From Azohydromonas aeria (lineage in GTDB: Bacteria; Pseudomonadota; Gammaproteobacteria; Burkholderiales; Burkholderiaceae_C): 38,004 nt of DNA. The stretch covers positions 1-38,004 of the forward strand of contig NZ_VIDQ01000073.1 of assembly GCF_009760915.1 (NCBI RefSeq), written 5' to 3'. The notes under the pieces were generated by a model. That model ran no database searches. It saw only the letters and a list, made by a program, of their open reading frames with translations, and was not told the origin of the DNA. The stretch's first letter is position 1. Each line of letters starts with the position of its first letter. Both the position numbers and the translations under genes were made by a program. Below, one piece after another: positions 8,030-15,763 of this stretch.

Positions 8030-8412
8030 CCGCGGCCGGTGAACTGCACCAGGCAGAAGCCGTGGCCGAAGGGGTCGGCGAAGGTGGCCAGCCGTCCCCA
8101 GGCGAAGTCCGTGACGGGCTGCTCCGGCGTGGCGCCCGCGCCTTCGGCGCGCCGCGCGGCGGCCTCGATGTCCTCCACCACGAAGTCCAGGTGCACGGGG
8201 CTCCAGTGCCGGGCGTAGCCGCGGCGCTGCGCCGCGGCCGGTGACGGGCTCGTTCCCGCCGCCTTGCGCAGCAGGTACAGCGGCGAGGAGGCGCCGAGCA
8301 GCTCCAGCACGTCCGGCCCCAGGCGGCGGCCAGGCACCAGGCCCAGCGCGGCGACGTAGAAGGCCTCGGCCTGCGCCAGGTCGGGGACATCGATGTTGAC
8401 CAGCAGCTGCAT
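8008..8412 (-). CDS. Glyoxalase/bleomycin-resistance/dioxygenase (VOC) fold protein
   Basis: A 134-residue single-chain VOC protein. It starts MQLLVNIDVPDLAQAEAFYVAALGL, the usual first beta-alpha-beta of the fold. Its second half is HLDFVVEDIEAAARRAEGAGA, followed by FADPFGHGFCLVQF, the typical C-terminal strand pair. Candidate metal-ligand positions include His in the HLDFVV strand. The substrate cannot be told from sequence; the family includes glyoxalases, thiol transferases and fosfomycin resistance proteins. It lies 19 bases after the acetyltransferase on the same strand and probably forms a two-gene operon with it. Its 3' end runs 22 bases into the end of the convergent GGDEF/EAL gene. 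Confidence 0.85.
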   Translation of the reverse strand: MQLLVNIDVPDLAQAEAFYVAALGLVPGRRLGPDVLELLGASSPLYLLRKAAGTSPSPAAAQRRGYARHWSPVHLDFVVEDIEAAARRAEGAGATPEQPVTDFAWGRLATFADPFGHGFCLVQFTGRGYDAIAT

Positions 8413-8431
8413 GGCGGCGCCGTTGCGACTT

Positions 8432-8872
8432 TCAGCCCAGCAGCTTGCGGTACTGCACGAAGCCGCTCTTCTGCGCAATGCGGTCGTAGAGCTGCATGGC
8501 CGTGTGGTTCGTTTCCTGGGTGAGCCAGTGCACGCGCGAGGCGCCCGCGGCGGCCGCCTCGGCATACACGTGCTCGATCAGCGTCCGGCCCAGGCCGCGG
8601 CCGCGCTGCTCGCCGGCCACGAACAGGTCCTGCAGGTAGCAGTAGTCGGCGCTGGTCCAGCAGCTGCGGTGGTAGATGAAGTGCACCAGCCCGACCAGCC
8701 GGCCGCCCTCCTCGGCCACGGCGCAGTGCATGGGCTCCGCCGCGTCATGGAAGCGCTCCCAGGTGCGCCGCGTGACGGCTTCGGGAATCGCCGCCTCGTA
8801 GAAGCGCTGGTAGGCCTGCCACAGCGGCAGCCACTGGTCGAAGTCTTCGGGCACGGCGGGACGGATCTGCAT
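8432..8872 (-). CDS. GNAT-family N-acetyltransferase
   Basis: A 146-residue GCN5-related acetyltransferase. The acetyl-CoA pyrophosphate loop is QRGRGLG, within LFVAGEQRGRGLGRTLIEHV. It is preceded by strand 4 (YCYLQDLFV) and followed by ASRVHWLTQETNHTAMQLYDRIAQKSGFVQYRKLL, a standard C-terminal motif in which Asn and Tyr contact CoA and the substrate. The full-length fold is present. The acceptor could be a small amine or a protein N-terminus and is not predictable. First gene of a likely operon with the VOC protein. No strong ribosome site precedes the ATG. Confidence 0.88.
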   Translation of the reverse strand: MQIRPAVPEDFDQWLPLWQAYQRFYEAAIPEAVTRRTWERFHDAAEPMHCAVAEEGGRLVGLVHFIYHRSCWTSADYCYLQDLFVAGEQRGRGLGRTLIEHVYAEAAAAGASRVHWLTQETNHTAMQLYDRIAQKSGFVQYRKLLG

Positions 8873-9178
8873 GGGGAAAGAGGTCGTTGCGCGTTAGGAA
8901 GCCGGGACCGCCGCCGCCGGCATGCACGCCGGCAGGACATGAGAGTGCCCGTGACAACATACGAGTTACCAAGAAACACTCACATCCCGGTGAGAGACGC
9001 CATTCTGGCCGCGGCACGAGGCCGTCCTGGTTGAGGAGGTCCGAGGCGGCTGGCAGGAAGGACTGGAACCGCCGTCGCGCTCCGGGCGCTGGCGTGGAAA
9101 GTCGGGCCACCAGGGCTCCCGATCAGCCGAGTATGTTGTTTTGCCGAATGAAGCCGCCCTCGAGCGGCCGGTGCAGCG
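8873..9178. other. Intergenic region with two small hairpins, no gene seen
   Basis: About 300 bases between two minus-strand genes. It contains the hairpins GCCGGC-6-GCCGGC (8916-8933) and CTCAC-6-GTGAG (8979-8994). A locally A+T-rich stretch at about 8945-8985 is a plausible promoter zone for the acetyltransferase, but no clear -35/-10 pair was found. No open frame here looks coding. Confidence 0.4.
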
Positions 9179-9817
9179 TCAAACCTCCACCACGATCGGG
9201 AAGTCGCAGCTCAACCCCTCCGGGCCGGCCACGAAGGGCCGGGTCAGCGCCTCGCGGTCGGCCTGGGAGAGCCGGCGCCAGAGGCCGTCGCGCGCGTTGG
9301 CGGGCTCGCCTTCGACGTAGAGCTGCGTGGTCAACAGGCTGCGCCCGGCGGCGTCCCGGACCTTGAAGTGGATGTGCGGCGTGCGGCTTGGATACGGCAC
9401 GGGCCGGATGGTGAGGAAGCTCCAGCCGCCGTCGGCACCGGTGGTTACGCGGCCGAAGCCCTGGAAGGCCGGGTCGGCGCGGCCGCCGTCGCCGGGGTGG
9501 TGGTAGCGGCCCTGGCCGTCGCACTGCCAGATCTCCACCGTCGCACCCGCCAGCGGCGCGCCGCGGGTGTCGGTGAGCGTGCCGTGCACCCGGCAAGGCT
9601 GGCCCTGCGCGTAGCGGCGCGCACCGTGCGCGAGCAGGTCGGCGTCCGTGTCCTCGCCGAGGCTCACCGGGTAGAACGGGCCCTCGGTCTGCGCGGGGGT
9701 CGGACGCAGGCCGGATTGCGCGCGGCCGGCCGCCGGCAGGACGGGCGCCGCCAGGGCGGCGGCGAGCCGGGCCATGAGGACGCGGCGCGACGGGCGTGCC
9801 GGATGGAAGCGGTGCAT
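9179..9817 (-). CDS. Tat-exported intradiol ring-cleavage dioxygenase (protocatechuate/catechol type)
   Basis: A 212-residue non-haem Fe(III) dioxygenase. It has TEGPFYP, the conserved opening of the intradiol domain, then GTLTDTRGAPLAGATVEIWQCDGQGRY, and the four expected iron ligands Tyr105, Tyr142, His148 and His150 (GRYHH, PYPSRTPHIHF). The N-terminus is a twin-arginine signal (SRRVLM followed by ARLAAALAAPVLPAAGRAQ), so the enzyme should fold with iron in the cytoplasm and be exported. A good ribosome site (AGGAG, 5 bases) precedes the ATG at 9817 and fixes the start. The ring substrate is unknown, and no partner subunit or downstream aromatic pathway gene lies nearby. Confidence 0.9.
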   Translation of the reverse strand: MHRFHPARPSRRVLMARLAAALAAPVLPAAGRAQSGLRPTPAQTEGPFYPVSLGEDTDADLLAHGARRYAQGQPCRVHGTLTDTRGAPLAGATVEIWQCDGQGRYHHPGDGGRADPAFQGFGRVTTGADGGWSFLTIRPVPYPSRTPHIHFKVRDAAGRSLLTTQLYVEGEPANARDGLWRRLSQADREALTRPFVAGPEGLSCDFPIVVEV

Positions 9818-10016
9818 GGCGTCTCCTGCAGCGGGGTGGAGTCCCACACCGTGATTCTGCGGCGCCACCGCGGTCTTCCCACGCACCGTGCCGCGGGCGG
9901 CGCCGCTGCCGCGCTGTGGTCCACTGGCGCCCGCGCTGGCGCGGGACGTGCTTCCGTGCGCAGGCGCACGACAAGTGCAGTCCACCGAAGAACAAGGTCC
10001 GAGGGAAATCTGAGCC

Positions 10017-11105
10017 ATGCACGCCGAGCTGCCCGACACCCCGCTCGACATCGTGGGCGACATCCATGGCGAGCACGCAGCGCTGTGCGCGCTGCTGGCC
10101 GTGCTGGGCTATGACGACGCCGGCCGCCATCCCGGCGGGCGGCGCCTGGTGTTCGTGGGCGACCTGTGCGACCGCGGCCCGGACAGCCCTGCCGTGGTGG
10201 CGCACGTGCGCGCGTTGGTGCAATCCGGCCGTGCCCAGGCGCTGCTGGGCAACCACGAGCTCAACCTGCTGCGCGGCCAGCGCAAGCAGGGCAGCGACTG
10301 GTTCTGGAACGAGAACGCGGCGCGCGACGCCCGCTTCGCGCCGTACGCCGTGCTGGCGAACGCGGCCGAGCGTGCCGAGGTGCTGTCCTTTTTCGGGACA
10401 TTGCCGCTGACGCTGTCACGGCCCGACCTGCGCGTGGTGCATGCCGCCTGGGACAGCCCGTCCGTGGCCTGCCTGGCGCGGCTGCAGGACGCCGGCGGCG
10501 TGGCCGAGCTGTTCGAGCGGCTGGACGACGAGACCGACGTGGCGCTGCTGACCCAGGGCTGGCGCGCCGCGGCCCGGGCCGAGAAGGCGCCCTGGCGCCA
10601 CCGCCTGGGCGACCCCGGCGCGCCGGTGCCCATGCTGCGGGCCGTGGCGCACTGCGACCAGGCGCGCCAGCTGCTGAACCCGCTGCGCGTGCTGACCTCG
10701 GGCCTGGAGCGCCCCGCGCCCGCGCCCTTCTTCCACAACGGCCAGTGGCGCTTCACCGAGCGGCTGCCCTGGTGGGACGGCTACTTCGAGGACACGCCGG
10801 TGGTCGTCGGCCACCACTGGCGCCACGTGTGGCCGCTGGACCGCGTGCGGCTGGGCCGCACCAGCCCGGACCTGTTCGGCGACGCGCCGGCGCAGGCCTG
10901 GCTCGGGGCCCGGGGCAACGTCTTCTGCGTGGACTTCTCCGTGGGCGGGCGCTGGCTGGAGCGCCGCAGCGGCCTCGTGCCCGGCACGCACACGCGGCTG
11001 GCCGCGCTGCGCTGGCCGGAGCGCACGCTGGTGTTCGACGACGGGCAGATGCTGGAGACGACCGGGTTTGCGGATGCCCCGGCCACGGCGCCGCTGGCGG
11101 GCTGA
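10017..11105 (+). CDS. Calcineurin-like metallophosphoesterase (ApaH/PrpE-like)
   Basis: A 362-residue cytoplasmic two-metal phosphatase. The metal-binding motifs appear in order: GDIHG (14-18), GDLCDRGP (48-55) and GNHE (78-81), then VVHAAWDS and VVVGHHWR supplying the later histidines. This order and the GDxxDRG form resemble diadenosine tetraphosphatases and protein phosphatases of the PrpE type. The protein is longer than ApaH (about 280 residues), so the natural substrate is uncertain. A moderate ribosome site (GAGGGA, 11 bases upstream) supports the start. It converges with the DUF2242 lipoprotein gene, and the two stop codons share one hairpin. Confidence 0.88.
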   Translation: MHAELPDTPLDIVGDIHGEHAALCALLAVLGYDDAGRHPGGRRLVFVGDLCDRGPDSPAVVAHVRALVQSGRAQALLGNHELNLLRGQRKQGSDWFWNENAARDARFAPYAVLANAAERAEVLSFFGTLPLTLSRPDLRVVHAAWDSPSVACLARLQDAGGVAELFERLDDETDVALLTQGWRAAARAEKAPWRHRLGDPGAPVPMLRAVAHCDQARQLLNPLRVLTSGLERPAPAPFFHNGQWRFTERLPWWDGYFEDTPVVVGHHWRHVWPLDRVRLGRTSPDLFGDAPAQAWLGARGNVFCVDFSVGGRWLERRSGLVPGTHTRLAALRWPERTLVFDDGQMLETTGFADAPATAPLAG

Positions 11106-11119
11106 GCCGCCCGGCTCAG
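11102..11119. terminator. Palindromic hairpin containing both convergent stop codons
   Basis: Arms CTGAGCC and GGCTCAG are perfect complements around GCCC. The TGA of the phosphoesterase (11103-11105) lies in one arm and the reverse-strand TGA of the DUF2242 gene (11116-11118) in the other. The symmetric hairpin can form in both transcripts. No T-tract follows on either strand. Confidence 0.45.
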
Positions 11120-11724
11120 AACTCCGACAGCTCGCGCAGCCGCGAGCCGACCTGGTCGCTGGGCAGCCGGCTGGGTTGCTCCAGGTAGCGGTCCAGGATC
11201 TCGAAGAAGCGGTCGTAGAAGCGCGGCACGGTGATGGTCTCGCTGGCCACCTTGATCATCGAGTCGTTGCTCATGGCAAAGGGCAGCGACAGCGAGCCCA
11301 GCGCGCCCACGCCCACGCTGGCGGAGTTGCTGCTCTTCTTGAGCTCGTAGTGCTCCTGCAGCGCGCTGACGAAGACGCTGGCGCGCTGGTCGTCGCCGGC
11401 GGCGCGGACGGTGTCGGTGCACACCACGCGGATCTCCATCTCGACGTGCCGGCCGTTGGGCTGGTGGAAGTTCTTGCGTCCGCGCATCTCCGTGGGCTGC
11501 ACGCCGCTGACCAGGTAGCCCTGGCTCAGCAGCGCCTGGCGCGCGGCCTCGCAGGCCTCGGCCGGGTCCACCGCCACCGTGCGCGCGAAGCGGTCGGTGG
11601 CATCGAAGCTTTCCACGGGGTGGCCGCCGACGACCTTGGTCGTGGCCGCGCAGCCCCACAGCAGCAGCGGCAGCAGGACCACGGCGGCGGCACGGGCGGC
11701 CGGGAATCTGTCAAGGCTAGGCAT
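11116..11724 (-). CDS. DUF2242 family lipoprotein
   Basis: A 202-residue lipoprotein. The signal peptide ends in the lipobox LLLWGC, giving an acylated Cys at about residue 25. The mature part has the DUF2242 pattern: an N-terminal segment with VAVDPAEACEAARQALLSQGYLV, then a beta-rich section (VEMEIRVVCTD, ASVFVSALQEHYELKKSSNSASVGVGALGSLSLP). A C-terminal helix (FYDRFFEILDRYLEQ) closes the domain. These proteins are widespread in Burkholderiales, presumably in the cell envelope, and have no assigned function. The start is set by the signal peptide. Confidence 0.85.
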   Translation of the reverse strand: MPSLDRFPAARAAAVVLLPLLLWGCAATTKVVGGHPVESFDATDRFARTVAVDPAEACEAARQALLSQGYLVSGVQPTEMRGRKNFHQPNGRHVEMEIRVVCTDTVRAAGDDQRASVFVSALQEHYELKKSSNSASVGVGALGSLSLPFAMSNDSMIKVASETITVPRFYDRFFEILDRYLEQPSRLPSDQVGSRLRELSEF

Positions 11725-11786
11725 GGGCGGGATTATCCCGGAGCCGTGCAGCACGGCGCGGCACCGCCGCCGCTGCTGCTGCTGCG

Positions 11787-12728
11787 TCAGGCCGCGCCAG
11801 GTGGAGCCGGGGCCGGGGCCAGCGGGCGCGCCGCCGCCGACATCAGCCCGCGCAGCCAGCGGTGCGCCGGGGCGCCCTGCGAGCGCTCGTGCCAGAGCTG
11901 GTAGAAGCGCATCGCCGGGAAGTCGAAGGGCGCCGGCACGATGGCCAGCGGCAGCAGCGCCGCGTAGTGCGCCGCGAAGTGCCGCGCCGTGGTGAAGACG
12001 AGGTCCGTGTCCACCAGCAGGTGCGGCGCGAGCTCGAAGTACGGCACCACCACGCGCGCGTCGCGCGCCACGCGCAGGCCTGCCAGGTGCGTGTCCACCA
12101 GCCCGCGCTGCGCGGCCGAATACGGCAGCGGCACCAGGTGGCGCGCGGCCAGGTACTGCTCGCGCGTGAAGCCGCCGGCCGCGCGCGGATGGCGCCGGCT
12201 CACCAGGCACACCACCTCGTCCTGCAGCAGCAGCGACAGGTGCAGCGCCGGTGGCGGGTTGACCCAGTTGCCGATCACGAGGTCGAGCTCGCCCTGCGCC
12301 AGCGCCTGCTCCACGTCCACGCCCGCGCCCAGGGGCCGCACCTCCAGCCGCGCGCGCGGCGCCTCGCGGCAAAAGCGCGCCACCACCGAGCCCAAGAAGC
12401 CCGCGGCCATGAAATCGGGCGAGCCGACGCGGAAGGTCTGCTGGCTCGCCGCCGGGTCGAAGGCCTCGGGGCCGGCGAGCATGGCGTCGATCTCGCCCAG
12501 GGCGCGGCGCGCCTGCTCGCGCAGCAGCAGCGCGCGCTCGGTGGGCGCCATGCCGCCCTTCTCGCGCACCAGCAGCGGGTCGCCGAAGAGCTCGCGCAGC
12601 CGCTTGAGCGCGATGCTCACCGCCGGCTGCGACTGGCCCAGCCGGATCGCCGCGCGCGAGACGCTGCGCTCGTTGACCAGCGTCACCAGCACGCGCAGCA
12701 GGTGGCTGTCCACCGGGTCCCGGCTCAT
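11787..12728 (-). CDS. LysR-family transcriptional regulator
   Basis: A 313-residue regulator. The N-terminal winged helix-turn-helix (residues 5-65) reads LLRVLVTLVNERSVSRAAIRLGQSQPAVSIALKRLRELFGDPLLVR, the standard LTTR pattern. The effector-binding domain follows from about residue 95 (FRVGSPDFMAAGFLGSVV; GELDLVIGNW). It is transcribed divergently from the transporter/ureide operon, with 161 bases between the start codons. It therefore most likely controls that operon in response to a pathway metabolite, an inference from the usual LTTR arrangement. The C-terminal tail is Ala/Pro-rich. Confidence 0.93.
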   Translation of the reverse strand: MSRDPVDSHLLRVLVTLVNERSVSRAAIRLGQSQPAVSIALKRLRELFGDPLLVREKGGMAPTERALLLREQARRALGEIDAMLAGPEAFDPAASQQTFRVGSPDFMAAGFLGSVVARFCREAPRARLEVRPLGAGVDVEQALAQGELDLVIGNWVNPPPALHLSLLLQDEVVCLVSRRHPRAAGGFTREQYLAARHLVPLPYSAAQRGLVDTHLAGLRVARDARVVVPYFELAPHLLVDTDLVFTTARHFAAHYAALLPLAIVPAPFDFPAMRFYQLWHERSQGAPAHRWLRGLMSAAARPLAPAPAPPGAA

Positions 12729-12745
12729 GGCAGGAGCGCACCTTT

Positions 12746-12761
12746 ATTCGGTTTCACGAAT
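12746..12761. promoter_or_regulatory. Inverted repeat, candidate LysR operator
   Basis: ATTCG and CGAAT flank a 6-base spacer, 18 bases from the LysR start and about 130 from the transporter start. A weak -10 (TTATAG, 12767-12772) for the plus-strand operon lies just downstream. The palindrome has even length, so it only approximates the classical T-N11-A LTTR box. Confidence 0.4.
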
Positions 12762-12889
12762 GGCGCTTATAGCAGCGCGCGTGCGCCGCGGACGGGCAGC
12801 GCGCCCAGACTCCGCTCCCATGCCAGGGCGCCGCCCCCAAGAGCGCCCGATCACGACCGACCACCACCCGGCACACGGAGCGAGACCTC

Positions 12890-14239
12890 ATGGACACTGC
12901 AAGAAGCGTTGACCACGCACCCGACCTCGCCGCCCCCGGCGAGCTCGACAGCATTTACCGCAAGATCCTGCTGCGCATCATCCCCTTCCTGATGCTGCTG
13001 TGGGTGCTGGCCTGGATCGACCGCGTCAACATCGGCTTCGTCAAGCTCACCATGCTCGACGACCTGAAGTGGAGCGAGGCCGTGTACGGCCTGGGCGCGG
13101 GCATCTTCTTCCTGGGCTACTTCTTCTTCGAGGTGCCCAGCAACCTGCTGCTGCAGAGAATCGGCGCGCGCAAGACCATCATGCGCATCACCATCGGCTG
13201 GGGGCTCACCAGCATCGCCATGATGTTCGTGACCACGCCGGCCATGTTCTACGCGCTGCGCTTCCTGCTGGGCGTGTTCGAGGCCGGCTTCTATCCCGGC
13301 ATCATCCTGTACCTGACGTACTGGTTCCCGGACCGCCGCCGCGCCAAGGCCTTCGGCCTGTTCATGTCGGCCTCCGCCTTCGCCGGCGTCATCGGCGGGC
13401 CGCTGGCCGGGACCATCATGACCACCCTGGACGGCGCCAACGGCTGGCAAGGCTGGCAGTGGGTGTTCCTGCTCGAAGGCATCCCGTCGGTGCTCGCCGG
13501 CGTGGTGACCTGGTTCTACCTCACCGACAAGCCCGCCGACGCCAGGTGGCTCACCGCGCGCGAGCGCGCCCTGGTGCAGGCCGACCTGGCGCAGGACCAG
13601 CGCGCCCACGGCCAGCGCGAGCACCGGCTGCTGGCCTCGCTCAGGGACTCACGCATCTGGCTGCTGATCCTGGTGTTCTTCTGCATCATCGCCGCCAACT
13701 CCTCGCTGACCTTCTACGGCCCGACGCTGGTCAAGGAAGTGGGCTTCACCAGCCCGTCCGCCGTGGGCTGGATCATGGCCGCGGCCTACCTCTTCGGCGC
13801 CGCCGGGATGATCCTCAACGGCATCCACTCCGACCGCCACCAGGAGGCGCGGCTGCACTGCGGCGGCGCCGCCGCGCTGGGCGCGGCCTCGCTGCTGGCC
13901 GTGGCGCTGCTGCTGCCGGTGAGCGCGCTGGGCACCCTCGTGGCGCTGACGCTGGCCATCGTCGGCACCATGAGCGCCATTCCGGTGTTCTGGCAGATGC
14001 CCAACCGCGTGCTGGCCGGCACGGCCGCGGCCGGCGGCGTGGCGCTGATCAACTCCGTGGCCAACCTCGCGGGCTTCGGCGCGCCGTGGATGCTGGGCCT
14101 GATCAAGACCGCCACCGGCAGCCTGACCACGGGCCTGTTCGTGGTCGCCGCCGTCGAGATCTGCGCCACGCTGCTGATCCTGGGTTTCGTGCCGCGCGCC
14201 GTGCGCGCCGCGGCGCCGCGGGCCCAGGCCGCGCATTGA
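12890..14239 (+). CDS. MFS transporter, anion:cation symporter family
   Basis: A 449-residue, 12-helix major facilitator. The N-terminal half shows RIIPFLMLLWVLAWIDRVNIGF, the signature of the ACS (tartrate/phthalate/hydroxyphenylacetate) family, then ...FFFEVPSNLLLQRIGARK and the loop 4-5 motif EAGFYPGIILYLTYWFP. Helices 7-12 start near 13655. These symporters import organic anions with protons. In the operon with UraD and HIU hydrolases, the likely cargo is a purine-derived anion such as urate, allantoin or allantoate. This rests on context only. The closest characterised relatives mostly carry hydroxy acids or aromatic acids. Confidence 0.9.
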   Translation: MDTARSVDHAPDLAAPGELDSIYRKILLRIIPFLMLLWVLAWIDRVNIGFVKLTMLDDLKWSEAVYGLGAGIFFLGYFFFEVPSNLLLQRIGARKTIMRITIGWGLTSIAMMFVTTPAMFYALRFLLGVFEAGFYPGIILYLTYWFPDRRRAKAFGLFMSASAFAGVIGGPLAGTIMTTLDGANGWQGWQWVFLLEGIPSVLAGVVTWFYLTDKPADARWLTARERALVQADLAQDQRAHGQREHRLLASLRDSRIWLLILVFFCIIAANSSLTFYGPTLVKEVGFTSPSAVGWIMAAAYLFGAAGMILNGIHSDRHQEARLHCGGAAALGAASLLAVALLLPVSALGTLVALTLAIVGTMSAIPVFWQMPNRVLAGTAAAGGVALINSVANLAGFGAPWMLGLIKTATGSLTTGLFVVAAVEICATLLILGFVPRAVRAAAPRAQAAH

Positions 14240-14267
14240 CCGACGGCCCCATCCCGTGACCCACCGC

Positions 14268-14810
14268 ATGAACACCGCAACCGCCGCCATGAACCCGTTG
14301 TCCCTGCAACAGATCAACCGCCTGGACCGTGACGCCTTCCGCGCCGCGCTTGGGCGCAGCTTCGAGCACTCGCCCTGGGTGGCCGAGGCCGCCTGGGCCG
14401 CGCGGCCCTTCGAGAGCGTCGAGGCGCTGCACGCCGCGATGATGGCCGTGGTGCTGTCCGCGCCACGGCGCACGCAGATCGAGTTCCTGCGCGCGCATCC
14501 GGAGCTCGCCGGCAAGGAAGCGCAGGCCGGCTCGATGACGCGGGAGTCCGTGGCCGAGCAATCCAGCGCCGGGCTCGATGCGCTCAGCGCCGGGGAGTTC
14601 CAGACGCTGCGCGAGCTCAACGCCGCGTACCAGGCGCGGCACGGCTTTCCCTTCATCATCGCCGCGCGCCGGCACGGCAAGGCGCAGATCCTGGCCGAGC
14701 TGCGCCGGCGCACCGGGCGCGACAGCGAGGCCGAGCTGCGCGAGGCGCTGGCGCAGATCGCCGCCATCACGCGCGCCCGCGTGGACGCGCTGCTGGCCTG
14801 CGAGGCCTGA
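14268..14810 (+). CDS. uraD: OHCU decarboxylase (UraD)
   Basis: A 180-residue enzyme that decarboxylates 2-oxo-4-hydroxy-4-carboxy-5-ureidoimidazoline to S-allantoin, the third step of urate breakdown. It has FEHSPWVAEAAW near residue 32, the catalytic HPELAGK (His77), the SSAGLDAL helix, then LNAAYQARHGFPFIIAARRHGK, all hallmarks of UraD. Three in-frame starts exist: GTG 14256, ATG 14268 and ATG 14289. None has a good ribosome site. Homologues begin close to the last, so the true start could be 14289. The gene lies 28 bases after the transporter and 14 before the first HIU hydrolase. Confidence 0.92.
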   Translation: MNTATAAMNPLSLQQINRLDRDAFRAALGRSFEHSPWVAEAAWAARPFESVEALHAAMMAVVLSAPRRTQIEFLRAHPELAGKEAQAGSMTRESVAEQSSAGLDALSAGEFQTLRELNAAYQARHGFPFIIAARRHGKAQILAELRRRTGRDSEAELREALAQIAAITRARVDALLACEA

Positions 14811-14824
14811 AGGAGGACTGCCTC

Positions 14825-15331
14825 ATGAATGCCCTCTTCAACGATCCGTCTCCGCGCCGGCGCTTCCTGCGCACCGGCCTGGCCCTGGGCGGCGCCGCGC
14901 TGCCGGCGCTGGGCACCGCGGCGGCCGCAGTGCCCACCGGGCTGACCGCTGCCCCGCGCTCGCAGGCCGGTGCGCCGCCGCGCCTGACGGTGCATGCCAT
15001 CGACATGTTCCACGGCGCCACCGGTGCGGGGCTGGCGGTGGAGCTCGCGCGCTACGAGGACGGGCGCGGCTGGCAGCACGTGGTGAGCGCGCGCTGCCAG
15101 GCCGGCGGCCGCACCGCGCAGCCGCTGCTCGAAGGCGAGGCCTACCGCGCCGGCCGCTACGAGCTCACGCTGCACCTGCAGGACTACTTCGCATCGCTCG
15201 ACGCCCCGCTGCCGCGGCCGGCCTTCCTCGCCGAGGTGCCGCTGCGCTTCGTGATCCGCGACGCCGCAGAGCGCGTGCACCTGCCGGTGCTGTTCTCGCC
15301 CTGGGGCTACTCGTACTACCGCGGCAGCTGA
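14825..15331 (+). CDS. 5-hydroxyisourate hydrolase-like protein with Tat signal
   Basis: A 168-residue transthyretin-like protein. Residues 1-36 form a twin-arginine signal (SPRRRFLRTGLALGGAALP), absent from ordinary HIU hydrolases of about 115 residues. The catalytic set is kept: His57 (LTVHAID), Arg96 (AGGRT), His152 and the C-terminal YYRGS. Several surrounding positions differ from the consensus: the usual HVLD is HAID and TNxDGR is CQAGGRT. It should hydrolyse 5-hydroxyisourate to OHCU, or a related ureide, in the periplasm. A ribosome site (AAGGAGG, about 6 bases) precedes the ATG. It lies immediately upstream of a normal cytosolic paralogue. Confidence 0.88.
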   Translation: MNALFNDPSPRRRFLRTGLALGGAALPALGTAAAAVPTGLTAAPRSQAGAPPRLTVHAIDMFHGATGAGLAVELARYEDGRGWQHVVSARCQAGGRTAQPLLEGEAYRAGRYELTLHLQDYFASLDAPLPRPAFLAEVPLRFVIRDAAERVHLPVLFSPWGYSYYRGS

Positions 15332-15389
15332 GCGCCGCGCCGCCTGCAGACCCCCGCCAGACCCCTGCTCAACCACCCGGAGACCCACC

Positions 15390-15746
15390 ATGGCCGGCAT
15401 CTCGACCCATGTGCTCGACAACCACAGCGGACGCCCCGGCGCGGGCATGCGCATCGACTTCTCGGCCTGGCGCGACGGGCGCTGGCAGCTGCTCAAGACG
15501 CTGCGCACCAACGCCGACGGCCGCACCGACGAGCCCGTGCTGCCGGCCGAGGCTGCGGTGCCCGGGCGCTACGAGCTGAGCTTCCACGTCGGCGAGTTCT
15601 ACGAGCGCCAGGACCTGCGCGGGCAGGACCCGCTGTTCGTGGACCGCGTCGTGCCCGTGCGCTTCGCCATCGCCGACCCGAAGCAGCACTACCACGTGCC
15701 GCTGCTGTGCACGCCGTGGAGCGCATCGACGTACCGGGGCAGCTGA
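15390..15746 (+). CDS. uraH: 5-hydroxyisourate hydrolase (cytosolic form)
   Basis: A 118-residue canonical HIU hydrolase, second enzyme of urate degradation, feeding UraD. ISTHVLDNHSGRPGAGM opens the protein (His7), TNADGRTDEP carries Arg45, and QHYHVPLLCTPWSASTYRGS ends it (His102 and the YRGS tetrapeptide). The active-site residues therefore match the family. No signal peptide. A ribosome site GGAG precedes the ATG by 7-8 bases. It is the tandem paralogue of the exported copy 59 bases upstream, and is followed 17 bases later by the deaminase gene. Confidence 0.93.
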   Translation: MAGISTHVLDNHSGRPGAGMRIDFSAWRDGRWQLLKTLRTNADGRTDEPVLPAEAAVPGRYELSFHVGEFYERQDLRGQDPLFVDRVVPVRFAIADPKQHYHVPLLCTPWSASTYRGS

Positions 15747-15763
15747 AGGCCGCGAGCTTGCGC

